This document shows, piece by piece, positions 1 through 9,159 of a stretch of 64,000 bases of DNA. The stretch is taken from assembly GCA_003194525.1 (NCBI GenBank), contig NBIV01000198.1:1-64000 (forward strand), given 5' to 3'. Under the pieces are notes generated by a model. That model did not search any database. It saw only the letters and a program-made list of their open reading frames with translations, and was not told the origin of the DNA. Made by a program: the position numbers and the translations under genes. Positions within the stretch are counted from its first letter, which is position 1; each line of letters begins with the position of its first letter. This DNA is from Gracilariopsis chorda (taxonomy: Eukaryota > Rhodophyta > Florideophyceae > Gracilariales > Gracilariaceae).

Positions 1-620
1 TCAATGCCGTGACTGTTAGGGACACGTACCCCATCCCTCGTATGACGAGTGCATTGACTCCCTTGGAGACGCCACCGTGTTCACAGCCCTTGATGCCAAT
101 TGGGGATATTGGCAAGTACCTGTCAGACAGGAGGATCGCGACAAAACCGCATTCACCTGCCATGCAGGAACGTACCGCTTCAAGCGGATGCCATTTGGGT
201 TAACCAATGCCCCCGCCACCTTTCAGCGTGCAGTAGATATTCTACTCAACCGCTTTTTAAGTGGCGGAGTTGTTCTGGTCTACCTTGATGATATCATCAT
301 CTTCTCCAACTCGTTGGACGACCATCTCACTCACGTCCGAGACGTGCTGACCGTACTCCGCGATGCGGGAATTACCCTCAAGTTGAGGAAATGCGAGTTT
401 TTTCACAGATACTGTGAAGTATCTGGGTCACATTATCCGTCCGGGACGGTAGCGATCGAGAAAGCTCGAGTCAAATCCCTCGTTGAGGCGAAGAACCCCG
501 TACTCCAAACGGAACTGCGCTCCTTTCTGGGACTGGTCAACGTCTATCGACTGTTTATCCCGAACTTTTCGGATACTGCAGCGCCCTGAACGCGTTGTTG
601 CGAAAGGGGACCCCCCAAAA
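1..620 (+). pseudogene. G1 reverse transcriptase domain, frameshifted
   Basis: The conceptual RT reads DTYPIPR near base 30, TALDANWGYWQV near 90, the palm motif YLDDII near 283-300 and FLGLVNVYR near 525. It needs frame changes at about 42 (one base missing after the PIPRM codons), about 402 and 445 (an out-of-frame stretch between two single-base lesions), and about 590 (one C missing after the AAP codons). The enzyme would copy element RNA into cDNA. Because the palm motif is preserved while the frame is lost, I call it a recently decayed copy. Homopolymer sequencing errors could explain one or two of the lesions but hardly all. Confidence 0.85.
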
Positions 621-1640
621 CTGGGAATATTTACGCCCGAGCAATCGGAAGCCTTCAACTCCTTAAAGGAGGCTGTCACATCAGCACCAATCCTACATCT
701 CCCAAAACTTGGGTTGCCATACTCCGTAGATACGGACTCGAGCGACTACCAAGTCGGGTGTGCTCTCTTTCAAACCACCCCCGAGGGGGAACGGCATCCA
801 ATTGGTTATTGGTCACGTTCGCTCAATGTTCATGAGCGGAACTACTCCGTATCGGAGAAAGAGTGCCTCGCCGTCGTATGGGCGATGACCACTCTGCGCC
901 CCTACCTTATGGGAATTCACTTCACCGTGTACACGGATCATTCCTCATTGAGGTGGTTGATGAATATCTCCGACCCGTCGGGACGCCTCATGCGCTGGAG
1001 ACTCCGCCTCGCGGAATATAACTTTCAAGTCATTTATAAAAAGGGTGCGCAGAACACTCAGGCCGACGCTTTATCGCGGTTACCCACAAGTGGGGAAGCA
1101 CTCCCAACGGAGGATGATGAAGTCTCATGCTTCATGGCTATAGACCCGGATGATCCGGAACATGCCGTCGAGGCTAGGCCAGAAACCTGGGACGAGGATG
1201 CTGATTTTGACGAACTACTCGCATCGCGAGATAAATCTGAGAACCCGTTACCGGGAAACTTTGTACCGGTATCACCGGAAGAAATGATCCGAGAACAATT
1301 CGGCGACCCATTCTGTACGAGAATTCGTGCCCGTATCAACGGTGGTGAAGATCTCCCTTTCGGGGTAAACGACAAAGGCTACCTCGTAAGAAAGGTCGAA
1401 GCCCGCCCACAGATTGTGGTACCACATTCCCTGCAATCGCGGGTGTTACATCTATCACACTACGCCCCCATTGGAGGTCACCCAGGTAAGAGGAAACTCT
1501 ACCTAACCCTGCGAAGGGATTTCTATTGGCCCGCAATGGCGGTGGATTGCTACGCAACTGTGCGGTTTTGTAGCGAATGCGCGAAGAATCGCGTCAAACT
1601 CCGCAAAAATGCGAAGAAGATGAAACTATTCCCGCAAGGG
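621..1640 (+). pseudogene. G1 RNase H and integrase zinc-binding region
   Basis: In frame 3 this stretch encodes an RNase H of the gypsy type (TDSSDYQVG with the first catalytic Asp, YSVSEKECLAVVWA with the Glu, YTDHSSLRWL with the next Asp, and QADALSRLP near the end). After a short acidic spacer comes the integrase HHCC-type finger (HYAPIGGHPG, then CSECAKN). The frame changes near 1633: the sequence around the LFP codons lacks one base relative to the intact homologue at 61957-63957, and the integrase core continues in frame 2. The two frames overlap between about 1577 and 1769. Confidence 0.85.
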
Positions 1641-4123
1641 CGCCGCTCGAGTTTATTGCGATCGATATTCTCGGACCATTACTCACCACGAAACGTGGAA
1701 ACAAGTTTCTACTTGTCATTACCGACCGCTTTTCTAAGCTGGTACGTACTGTCCCTCTTCGGAGGATAACCGCTCTCACGGTGGCCCAGGCTCTGGTGAC
1801 GCACTGGATTTTTGTCTACGGTCCCCCTGTAGAGGTGCTCTCTGACAACGGGAGGCAGTTCGTGAGCAAGTTCTTCCAGGATGTTTGTCGCATCCTGGAT
1901 GTCAAGAACTTGTTCACGACTACCTACCACCCCCAATGTAATGGGCAAGTTGAACGGTTTAACCGGACGTTACTCGCGGCGTTACGTTCCTACGTCGCTG
2001 ACCACCCAACGAATTGGGATCTCTACGCTGATGCGGTAACCTACGCGTACAATACGCAGGTACACCGGACTACCGGAGTTTCGCCATTCGAGTTAGTTCT
2101 ATCTAGAACACCCCCGCCTGTGGCGCTGGAACCCCAAGCTACCTTGGACAATTTCCCATCTGTGGGTATCTACCGGCAGCAATGGAAGCAATGGCTTTCC
2201 AAGCTGGTCCCCGCGGCGCGGAAGTCTATGGCACGGGCCCAAGCCGCTTACAAGCGGGATTTTGACGCTCGCTTGCGAGGAAAACCGTCCCCGATTCGGG
2301 CAAATAACTACGTCTTCATCAGGAAGGAATACTACAACCCGGAACGGGAGAAGCGTCACAAACTCTCGCCTGTGGCGGATGGACTCTTCAAGGTGATCTC
2401 TGTTAACACCGACACTGTCGTGGTAGAGATGGGGGACACGCACGAACGGATTTCCCGTGATCGTGTTGTCCTTGCCCCTCCTCCCTCATCAGAGGTAGTC
2501 CTGGATCCAGGCAACCCCGTTTCTACGGACTCCGCTACACCGGAACAATCCGGGAGTACTAGACCTACGGTACTACCACACCCCAGCCGGGGACTCTCAG
2601 ACCTACCGACTCTGTCGGACTCACCGGCTCAGCCGGGTAATTCGGGCCCCTCAGCGCCCGCCCCTACCACATCTGCCCCACTGGCGCGCATTTATACCCG
2701 CCAGGCGGGGAATTTTATCCCTTATCCCGCCGCTCCGTCTAAGGAGGGGGAGGAGAACACTCGTTTTCGAGGAACGATATCACCGTCGCAACGGGAAACA
2801 CACCGTAACATACGGAACACTGACCGTGGAGCACGGAGTATGTCACGCGACACTAATCCCCCGTTCCCGGGCAGTGCTGTGCAACAGGAACCAGACGCGC
2901 AGGCCCCGCAAAAGCGGCAAATACACCGTTTGTCACGGGAAAACGAGAAGCCTCACTCCAAGACCGCAGCAGCGGAAAGGCAATCGCCCGATGCCTCGAA
3001 GCCGCCGTTGGCGGAAGTCCCCGCGGAAGCGGTTCAATCAGGTCGATCAGACCCGCGCCCTGCGGAGAAGGGGCGCCCAGATACGCCGGCCTCACAGGGG
3101 AATACCCACACCCCTCTTGGGGAAAAAGGCGGCCAAGCTGCAGTCGAAGCTTTAAGCCCTGGCTTGCAAGCACCGGAAACGCCTCCCATCGTTGACGGAA
3201 TCAAAGCCCCCGCTACGGGGAATAATTTGCGCCAACCCCCGCATCGCTGCGGCGAAGAACCGAGAAACTCGGGAATAACGCGCGCCATCGCACGCTCGAA
3301 ACCGGTCGTACCGGACGCTGCTCCTCCTCACGGAGATGGTGCACTGCGCTCAGCGGTAATTCCCCTGAAAAGGGTGTCATCGGCACCTGCCCAGAACCCC
3401 CCAAAGGGGAATTTTGACCAAAATACCGGTGTACCGGAGTTAGCCCCAGGCAACCCGTCAGTAGCCGGGGACACCACGGCGTCGCCGGAACGTATGGTGC
3501 AGAGCGCTCGTGCGCCTGGCAGGGAGGCGGTTTGCCACCCAATCACCGTGTCGCACGGGACCCCCCAGGGGATTGTGGAAATGACGATCCCGCAGGAGCG
3601 GTCATCTTCCCGCAAACTCGCGGTTCGTGAGCTCAACCGCGAAGGCGGAGCCCAAGTCCCCCGCCGACTGGCGGTTCGCCCGGCCTACCGTGAAGACGGG
3701 AACAACGACACCCCAATTGGGAATGACTTGCCGGGGAAAACTGTGACACCACACACCCTCTTGAGGGATATTTTCCCGCATGAGCAGCGGCCACTAGGAC
3801 AGCGCACGGCAACGTCGGAGTTATCGCCGAACACCCTGCTAAGGGACATTATACCGCACAGCGGGCAGTCCTCGCAAGGGAGTACAACCACCACCCGGCA
3901 CGGCCGGCAGGTCTACGAACGAGAGTTCGTAGTAGACCGACTTGTCGGACACACCTGGAACCAGGATGGTATTCTACAATACCGCGTCCGCTGGTACGGG
4001 TACGACCCCAGTGGGGATACGTGGGAGCCAATTGAACACCTCCCACGCTCGCAGGTTCTGCGATACCACCGTCAAACGGGAACTGCAGCCCCAGCCACGC
4101 TGGTTAATGCCCAAGTTGGGTAA
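1634..4123 (+). CDS. G1 integrase core, long Pro/Ser-rich linker and C-terminal chromodomain
   Basis: The open frame is 1577-4123, but integrase homology starts near 1634. The core has the D,D-35-E triad: Asp in FIAIDILG, Asp in LSDNGRQF, Glu in NGQVERFNR, with 35 residues between the last two. A GPY/F-like segment (KRHKLSPVADGLFKV) follows near 2360. Then come roughly 460 residues rich in Pro, Ser, Thr and Arg with no recognisable fold. The end carries a chromodomain (FVVDRLVGHTW, QYRVRWYGY, DTWEPIEHLP), known in chromoviruses to steer integration to marked chromatin. The spacing between integrase and chromodomain is unusually large. No ATG is assigned because this is part of a polyprotein whose upstream frame is broken. 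Confidence 0.85.
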   Translation, partial: ARAPLEFIAIDILGPLLTTKRGNKFLLVITDRFSKLVRTVPLRRITALTVAQALVTHWIFVYGPPVEVLSDNGRQFVSKFFQDVCRILDVKNLFTTTYHPQCNGQVERFNRTLLAALRSYVADHPTNWDLYADAVTYAYNTQVHRTTGVSPFELVLSRTPPPVALEPQATLDNFPSVGIYRQQWKQWLSKLVPAARKSMARAQAAYKRDFDARLRGKPSPIRANNYVFIRKEYYNPEREKRHKLSPVADGLFKVISVNTDTVVVEMGDTHERISRDRVVLAPPPSSEVVLDPGNPVSTDSATPEQSGSTRPTVLPHPSRGLSDLPTLSDSPAQPGNSGPSAPAPTTSAPLARIYTRQAGNFIPYPAAPSKEGEENTRFRGTISPSQRETHRNIRNTDRGARSMSRDTNPPFPGSAVQQEPDAQAPQKRQIHRLSRENEKPHSKTAAAERQSPDASKPPLAEVPAEAVQSGRSDPRPAEKGRPDTPASQGNTHTPLGEKGGQAAVEALSPGLQAPETPPIVDGIKAPATGNNLRQPPHRCGEEPRNSGITRAIARSKPVVPDAAPPHGDGALRSAVIPLKRVSSAPAQNPPKGNFDQNTGVPELAPGNPSVAGDTTASPERMVQSARAPGREAVCHPITVSHGTPQGIVEMTIPQERSSSRKLAVRELNREGGAQVPRRLAVRPAYREDGNNDTPIGNDLPGKTVTPHTLLRDIFPHEQRPLGQRTATSELSPNTLLRDIIPHSGQSSQGSTTTTRHGRQVYEREFVVDRLVGHTWNQDGILQYRVRWYGYDPSGDTWEPIEHLPRSQVLRYHRQTGTAAPATLVNAQVG

Positions 4124-4459
4124 CGTTGCCGCGCGAGCGGAGAGCGAAAGGAAAGGATAACAAGGCAAAGTCCGTCGAAGACGGGGAACTCAACCGAGAA
4201 GCACCGTTCTAAACGGGAAGGTTTATTCAAGGGAGCAGCTAGCTCCCCACAATACTACACTACACTAACTGGCATAGCCAGGGAAAGAAGAACCAGGAAA
4301 CTGGACCAGAGGTTTCACTCACCCCCATCGTGCGGGGCGTAACCACCAGCGAGGCGGTAGGCCAACGCGTCCGCCATGGTGGTGACATCCCCGATACCTC
4401 GGCAGCGCTAAGACCGGCACCCCGGAGGAAACGTGCGATGATTTCGTTTTTATTCGCCG
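4124..4459. other. Spacer between convergent stops of G1 pol and G1 antisense ORF
   Basis: About 336 bp lie between the pol stop and the stop of the minus-strand relic ORF. I see no coding potential. The equivalent spacer in G2 (60646-61171) is about 526 bp. Short GC-rich inverted repeats typical of the family are present. Confidence 0.5.
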
Positions 4460-5019
4460 TCACCCCGCTGGGGATTGAAGGTCCGGCACTTGCCGCCGAA
4501 GGGTCAGCAGCCGGCTCGGCCGGAGATGCCCCTCTGGGAAAGCTTCCGCGCTAGCGCCGGTTTCCTCTACGTCCATCTCCCCGGGTTCTTCCGGTTCGTT
4601 ATCGACCATTGGGTCATCCCCGCCGTATGCGCGGTAGTAGTCGTCGGAATCGACGTACCCCACCAGGTGGTCTTCCGGCACATGCCGGGGCGTATCGCGA
4701 AGCTCGCGCGCCTCCTCGGAGGATCCCACCGAAGGTGGTAATGCGAAGGGATGGTCGGCTTCAGCAGCCGTATTTCCCGGTTGTACCGGAGGTTGATCGC
4801 CCTGAGGCAGGGGAACCGACCGGAAACTGGTGGTATATCGCCAGAGAGACCTCGGAGGTTGGCTGTGGTGGTGGATGTTGTTTGTCGGAGTGCGCTCGGT
4901 GACGAGGAAGCGCGAAGGCGAGGCGAGGAAATGACAGCTGCAGTAGCAGGAGGTATTGACTCTGGTGCAGAGGGATTTACCAGAGAACCGGAGACGGCGC
5001 ACGCGCTTTTATCACCCAT
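4460..5019 (-). pseudogene. G1 antisense accessory ORF, internally deleted relic
   Basis: On the strand opposite to pol, an ATG at 5019 opens a Ser/Pro/Ala-rich N-terminal stretch. After a frame change, the segment ending at 4460 matches the C-terminal part of the G2 accessory ORF: RELRDTPRHVP and DDPMVDNEPEE here against ALRDVPRSVP and DDPMVDDDPDE there. The central part of the 466-codon G2 frame is missing, so this is a deleted derivative. Its start lies about 55 bp inside the 3' LTR boundary, as in G2. The function is unknown; an acidic C-terminal tail is the only clear property. Confidence 0.7.
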
Positions 5020-5061
5020 TTTCGTCTGGGAATCCTCCGCGTCCGCGGTCGTTTTCCCGTC

Positions 5062-5074
5062 TTAGGGGGGGATA
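5062..5074 (+). other. Polypurine tract of G1
   Basis: A purine run (AGGGGGGGATA) lies directly before TGAAGTGCAAC, which matches the start of the G2 LTR (TGTGTAGTGCAA). This is the expected plus-strand primer site and marks the start of the 3' LTR. Confidence 0.6.
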
Positions 5075-5888
5075 TGAAGTGCAACGCCCTCAGGGAGGGA
5101 TTCTGGGTACTTGAACGCTTTCCCGATATTATCGGTTGTGTAGTGTGTATATGAACTACGCCCCACAATGGTGGGTATGGACACGTGGGACACGGTTTTG
5201 GGTCAATTGGCGGTTGGCCACAGTAGTGGATGTTGCCACGGAATGTGGAGTATTTTAGTTAATTTTATTTATTATTTTCACACCCATTTCTGGGAAGCTA
5301 GTACTTAGTGCGACAGCGCACTGCCGTCGCACCAGTAAACCTTCCCCAACAAGGGACCCCAACCTGGGGAATTGGCTCTGAGCTTTACCGCCTCCGCGTG
5401 TTCTCAACTCCTCCTTGGAGGGAAGCACCGTAGTGTACGGAAGTTCACCCCCCTTGCACATCTAAAGGAGACCCATCATTGGGAGTACTAATTGTTCCAA
5501 TCATATTGGTGTTTCGCCCTGTATATGGAGTTCTGTCCACCGGCATTGCCGTATCTACTCGTCGCTCTCGCGACCCACTTCGTCCTTCCTCTTTCCCCTT
5601 TTTAGGGTAGCACCTCCCGCTATCCGCGGCCCTCGTGTGCGCATCCGCTCACACACCCCCACTTACGTGGAAACATACCTCTACTGAGGATCACACCCCG
5701 CTCACGCGGATACCGATTCTTCGCCTTCACCTCCCTGCGCGAGTCGCGACAGGTGTCCCTGGTCTTACAAACCGGCTTCGCCGTGACACCTCTGGGAGGG
5801 CTCTACCCAACTGGGTTCACCTCGTGAGAGGAAGATCCCGGACGTCTTTCGGTGTTTTTCCCCTTTGGGGCATTGCACCACAGATGCG
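5075..5888 (+). repeat. G1 3' LTR, truncated on the right
   Basis: It starts TGAAGTGCAAC after the purine tract. It is alignable by eye, with gaps, to the reverse complement of 58944 down to about 58050: shared words include GGACACGTGG, GCTAGTACTT, GGGCTCTACCCA and ATTGCACCACA. Similarity stops near 5886-5890, where gypsy GB coding sequence begins. The LTR is rich in short perfect hairpins, for example arms 5123-5128/5130-5135, 5428-5432/5436-5440 and 5497-5501/5505-5509. Confidence 0.7.
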
Positions 5889-8601
5889 TTCGAATATGAG
5901 CTGGAAAATCCAGGCGAACCGCGTTCCTTCCAATTAGTTCAAGTTTGCGAAATGGACCAAACCGTCGGGCAGACAACTTTGACGAAGATTGAGCTTTGCT
6001 GTAGGCATCGATAAAGAGTTTGCGAGAAACCCATACTTGGTCACCTACTTGATAGGTGGGTACCTTGAAATGCACGCTTGCTTCTGCAGTTTGACGAGCC
6101 TTGGCCAGCCGGTGCGCATACTGTGCGTCAGACATCACGGAACTCAAACGATCTCGGAAATCGCGGAGCGTCTCGATCGGTGTTCGTGCTTGGAAAATGG
6201 TGTCAAGAGGGGCTTTTGGCGCCCAGCCAAGGTCAACCTGAAATGGGGAAAGACCAAGATCCTCAGATACAGCTGAATTGTAAGCGAATTCGGCACTGGG
6301 AAGCAACAAATCCCAATCGTTTCGCTCGAAAGTACAAAAGCAGCGAATGTAGTTTTCTACCATGCGATTCATTACCTCCGAAGCACCGTCGGTTTGCGGG
6401 TGGCGCGAGGAGGCCATACGAAGCCTCACACCGCATAAAGACATCAAGCTTTGCCATAAATTGGAAATAAAACGTGGGTCGCAATCGGATATAATGGAAT
6501 CCGGTAGTCCATGATGTGGAAAGATGTGCACAAAGAAAAGACGAGCAAAGTCGTGAGCCTGATCCGTTTCTTTGCATGGCACAAAGCGCACTCGTCGAGA
6601 GAGGCGGTGCACCCACGTCGAGATAGAATCGAAGCCACGATCAGTGCGCGGTAGTTTCACAATGAAATCCGTTGCTACAAGACCCCAACGGCGCGTCGGA
6701 ACCGGTAAGGCGGTCAGATCATTCAATGTCTGCACATGAAAGTTCTTTTGCTGCTGGCATGTGCTGCAACCAGCACAATAACGTAAAACATCTCTGGTTT
6801 TGTGCTTCCAGTGAAAATCTGCCAAACGTGCCAATGTCTTAGCGAAGGCAAAATGACCGCCTGCGGGAGAGTCGTGCGCAAGCTCCAGAACATTGCGACG
6901 GGCCTGTGAAGGGATACAGAGGCGCCCTTCGTACAACAAACGCCAATCATCTAGACGAAAAGACGGTAAAAGAGTGTCGATCCGCTTACGTTTTTTGGCA
7001 TCTTGCGGCCAGACGCCATTCAGGGCATCAAAGATAGGTCCGAACTGCTGGTCGGCGGCATAATCTCCAATCTCCTTTTGTAGAAGGGAGAGCGGTTGTG
7101 TGGTGGACATCAAATTCGACAACTCAACACGATGTGGGATGCGCGACAAGGCGTCGCCAAGGACATGGATCCGACCCTTCTGAAGATTCACTTCCCGAAT
7201 GTTAAAAGAGGCGAGCATGTCCAGCCAACGAGCTTCCCGGCGGTTGAGGGTCTTCTTTGTCAAGAAGTTCTGAACAACCTGATTGTCCGTAATAACATCG
7301 AAGGAGGAACCCTCAAGGTAACAGCGAAATCGCATGAGAGCAAAGACGAGTCCAAGAAGCTCGCGTTCGTTGGCAGTATAATTTTGCTCGGCCGCCGTCA
7401 GCTTGCGCGAAATGTACGCGATAACCCGATCCCCGCCAGAATCGTCAAGTTGGGTCAGGGTAGCGCCCACTCCAGTTTGCGAGGCATCGATGTGAACACG
7501 AAACGGTCTGTTCCAATCCGGAGGCATGAGCACAGGAGCGGTGACCAATGCGGACTTTAAATCGCGAAAGGCTGCAGATGCGGCGTCATCCCAGGCTCGA
7601 ATGCCAATGCCCTTCTGTGTGAGACGAGTCAATGGGGCTGCTCGGGAAGAAAAGCGAGGAATGAAGCGGCGGAAGAACTGCACCAGGCCAACGAAACTGC
7701 GCAGCTCCGTTAGCGTCTGAGGGGTAGGCCAGTTTGTAATAACCTCCGTCTTGCCGGGATGAACGCAAATCCCAGCGCGACTGACAATCAGTCCCAGGAA
7801 CTCGGTTTCGGATTTCAAGAAATCACATTTCTTCGGAGACGCATAAAGCTTATGTTGTCGAAGCCGCTGCAGGACCGCACGGACATGGTCAAGATGCTCC
7901 TCTCGTGTACGACTGTAGATCAGGATATCATCGATGTAAACCACTAGAAAGCGATCAATGTAGTCATGAAAAACTCTGTTCATGAGTCCCTGGAACGTGG
8001 CTGGAGATTTGCAAAGGCCCATCGGCATCACCAGATACTCAAATTGACCGTACTTGGTGTTGAATGCCGTCTTCTCGATGTCACTGGGACGAAGGCGAAT
8101 CTGATGAAAACCAGTCTTCAGATCCAGCTTCGAAAAGTACGAGGCCTGGCCGAGCCTGTCAAACATCTCGTCACATCGGGGAATCGGTGCGCGGTTCCGT
8201 TTAGTGATACGGTTAAGCGCGCGGTAGTCAACGACCCCACGAAGCCCGTCGCTACTCTTCACAAAAAACAAAGGAGCCCCATACGGCGATTGGCTCGGGC
8301 GGATCTTACCCGATTTCAACAGTTTGTCCACATAGTCACGAGCTGCAACCAGCTCTGCAGGAGACAGCTGATAGAGTGTACGGTACGGCGGTTTGGACCC
8401 CGGCTGAATGTCAATGCTATGCTCGATATCGCGCTCAGGTGGCAGCCTTGCAGGTAGCTCGGATTGAAAAAACGTCCTCAAACTTGTGCAAGATAGAGCG
8501 AAGATCCTCATCAGATGGAGAAAGAAGGGTTTGTTTCGGCTTGCGGGAAGCAGGGTCATTGGAAAGGCTGTTACAAGATGAGGCGCGGCGAGAAACAGCA
8601 T
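5803..8601 (-). CDS. GB pol: reverse transcriptase, RNase H, integrase (fused at its end to G1 LTR)
   Basis: This is one open frame of 932 codons. The RT has LDLKTGFHQIRL near residue 160 and the palm YIDD at 222-225. RNase H follows (HIDASQTGVGA, NERELLGLVFAL, ITDNQVVQNFL, LGDALSRIPHR, about residues 370-495). The integrase has an HHCC finger (HDSPAGGHF, then CAGCSTC) and D,D,E residues in VATDFIVKL, ISDCDPRFI and GASEVMNR. Its last roughly 25 residues are translated G1 LTR, so the natural C-terminus is lost. The first residues are not a true start: the frame is entered from the protease frame near 8465 at a run of six T, needing a +1 shift or reflecting one extra base. The catalytic motifs I can see are intact. 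Confidence 0.88.
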   Translation of the reverse strand: MLFLAAPHLVTAFPMTLLPASRNKPFFLHLMRIFALSCTSLRTFFQSELPARLPPERDIEHSIDIQPGSKPPYRTLYQLSPAELVAARDYVDKLLKSGKIRPSQSPYGAPLFFVKSSDGLRGVVDYRALNRITKRNRAPIPRCDEMFDRLGQASYFSKLDLKTGFHQIRLRPSDIEKTAFNTKYGQFEYLVMPMGLCKSPATFQGLMNRVFHDYIDRFLVVYIDDILIYSRTREEHLDHVRAVLQRLRQHKLYASPKKCDFLKSETEFLGLIVSRAGICVHPGKTEVITNWPTPQTLTELRSFVGLVQFFRRFIPRFSSRAAPLTRLTQKGIGIRAWDDAASAAFRDLKSALVTAPVLMPPDWNRPFRVHIDASQTGVGATLTQLDDSGGDRVIAYISRKLTAAEQNYTANERELLGLVFALMRFRCYLEGSSFDVITDNQVVQNFLTKKTLNRREARWLDMLASFNIREVNLQKGRIHVLGDALSRIPHRVELSNLMSTTQPLSLLQKEIGDYAADQQFGPIFDALNGVWPQDAKKRKRIDTLLPSFRLDDWRLLYEGRLCIPSQARRNVLELAHDSPAGGHFAFAKTLARLADFHWKHKTRDVLRYCAGCSTCQQQKNFHVQTLNDLTALPVPTRRWGLVATDFIVKLPRTDRGFDSISTWVHRLSRRVRFVPCKETDQAHDFARLFFVHIFPHHGLPDSIISDCDPRFISNLWQSLMSLCGVRLRMASSRHPQTDGASEVMNRMVENYIRCFCTFERNDWDLLLPSAEFAYNSAVSEDLGLSPFQVDLGWAPKAPLDTIFQARTPIETLRDFRDRLSSVMSDAQYAHRLAKARQTAEASVHFKVPTYQVGDQVWVSRKLFIDAYSKAQSSSKLSARRFGPFRKLELIGRNAVRLDFPAHIRTHLWCNAPKGKNTERRPGSSSHEVNPVG

Positions 8602-9159
8602 GGAATATCTTTGTGTCGCTTGGACACTTGCGGAGAAGCTTCCGGAACCGTTTCACGCCAAGCGATGTTACAAGCAGCGGCTGTAAGCGGGCAACAACCC
8701 TTGCCTTCAAAGCGTATCCACCAACTGAGATGAGTCGCTTCGCGTATTCAGTGTCGGGGTTTTCCATGGCGTGCCAGGGCATGCCTAACAAGACGTCGTA
8801 ACGGCAATCGGCAACCAGCCAAGTCCCCGTAAACACGTAATCGCCGACTTGAACAGTCCCGCTGGCAAGTTCTGTGGCGATCTCATTGGAACCGCGTTTA
8901 GAATGATTGACGTCCCTCAAGGTAGGCGTAAATTGAAGGGAGTCTCTGTACCGCTCCGCAAAACTGTGCGAAAGGACATTTGTAGTACAGCCATCATCCT
9001 TCAAGATCGAAACTGGGATGGAATTAAACGTTCCGTCCATAACAAGAAGCGGAACACACGGAGCACTAACGAGACCACTAGGTAGCTGCTCAGCAAACGG
9101 CACGTTTGAGACAAGGGGTCCTTCCGACGTGCAATACTTTGGTTGGGAAGGACCGTTTA
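8435..9159 (-). CDS. GB aspartic protease region
   Basis: The frame overlaps the end of gag (-1 relative to gag) and the start of pol. Near its N-terminus it has PVSILKDDGCTTNVLS, where a retroviral-type protease normally has D-S/T-G-A; here the triad reads D-D-G-C. VLLGMPWH later is the usual hydrophobic C-terminal motif. There is no ATG near its 5' end (the first candidate is GTG at 9103), so expression by frameshift from gag is likely. It ends in DEDLRSILHKFEDVF, the link to RT. The enzyme would process the polyprotein. Confidence 0.75.

Larger units (their letters stand above)
1..5888 (+). mobile_element. Ty3/gypsy chromovirus-type retrotransposon G1, 5' part outside window, decayed
   Basis: Order on the + strand is reverse transcriptase, RNase H, integrase, long linker, chromodomain, a relic antisense ORF on the minus strand, a purine tract and the start of a 3' LTR. 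Pol before the integrase is broken by at least five frameshifts (near 42, 402, 445, 590 and 620) and another near 1633, so the copy is dead. The 3' LTR loses similarity to its relative at 58944 downward near 5888, where element GB begins. Gag and the 5' LTR lie left of the window. The family assignment rests on the RT-RNH-INT order and the C-terminal chromodomain. Confidence 0.9.

Noticed and set aside
2826-3288. Several 80-110 codon frames inside the G1 linker
   Set aside because: All are out-of-phase shadows; the sense linker frame is continuous with integrase and chromodomain.
5635-5937. 100-codon frame in the G1 LTR
   Set aside because: It spans the G1/GB junction and has no homologue in the G2 LTR.
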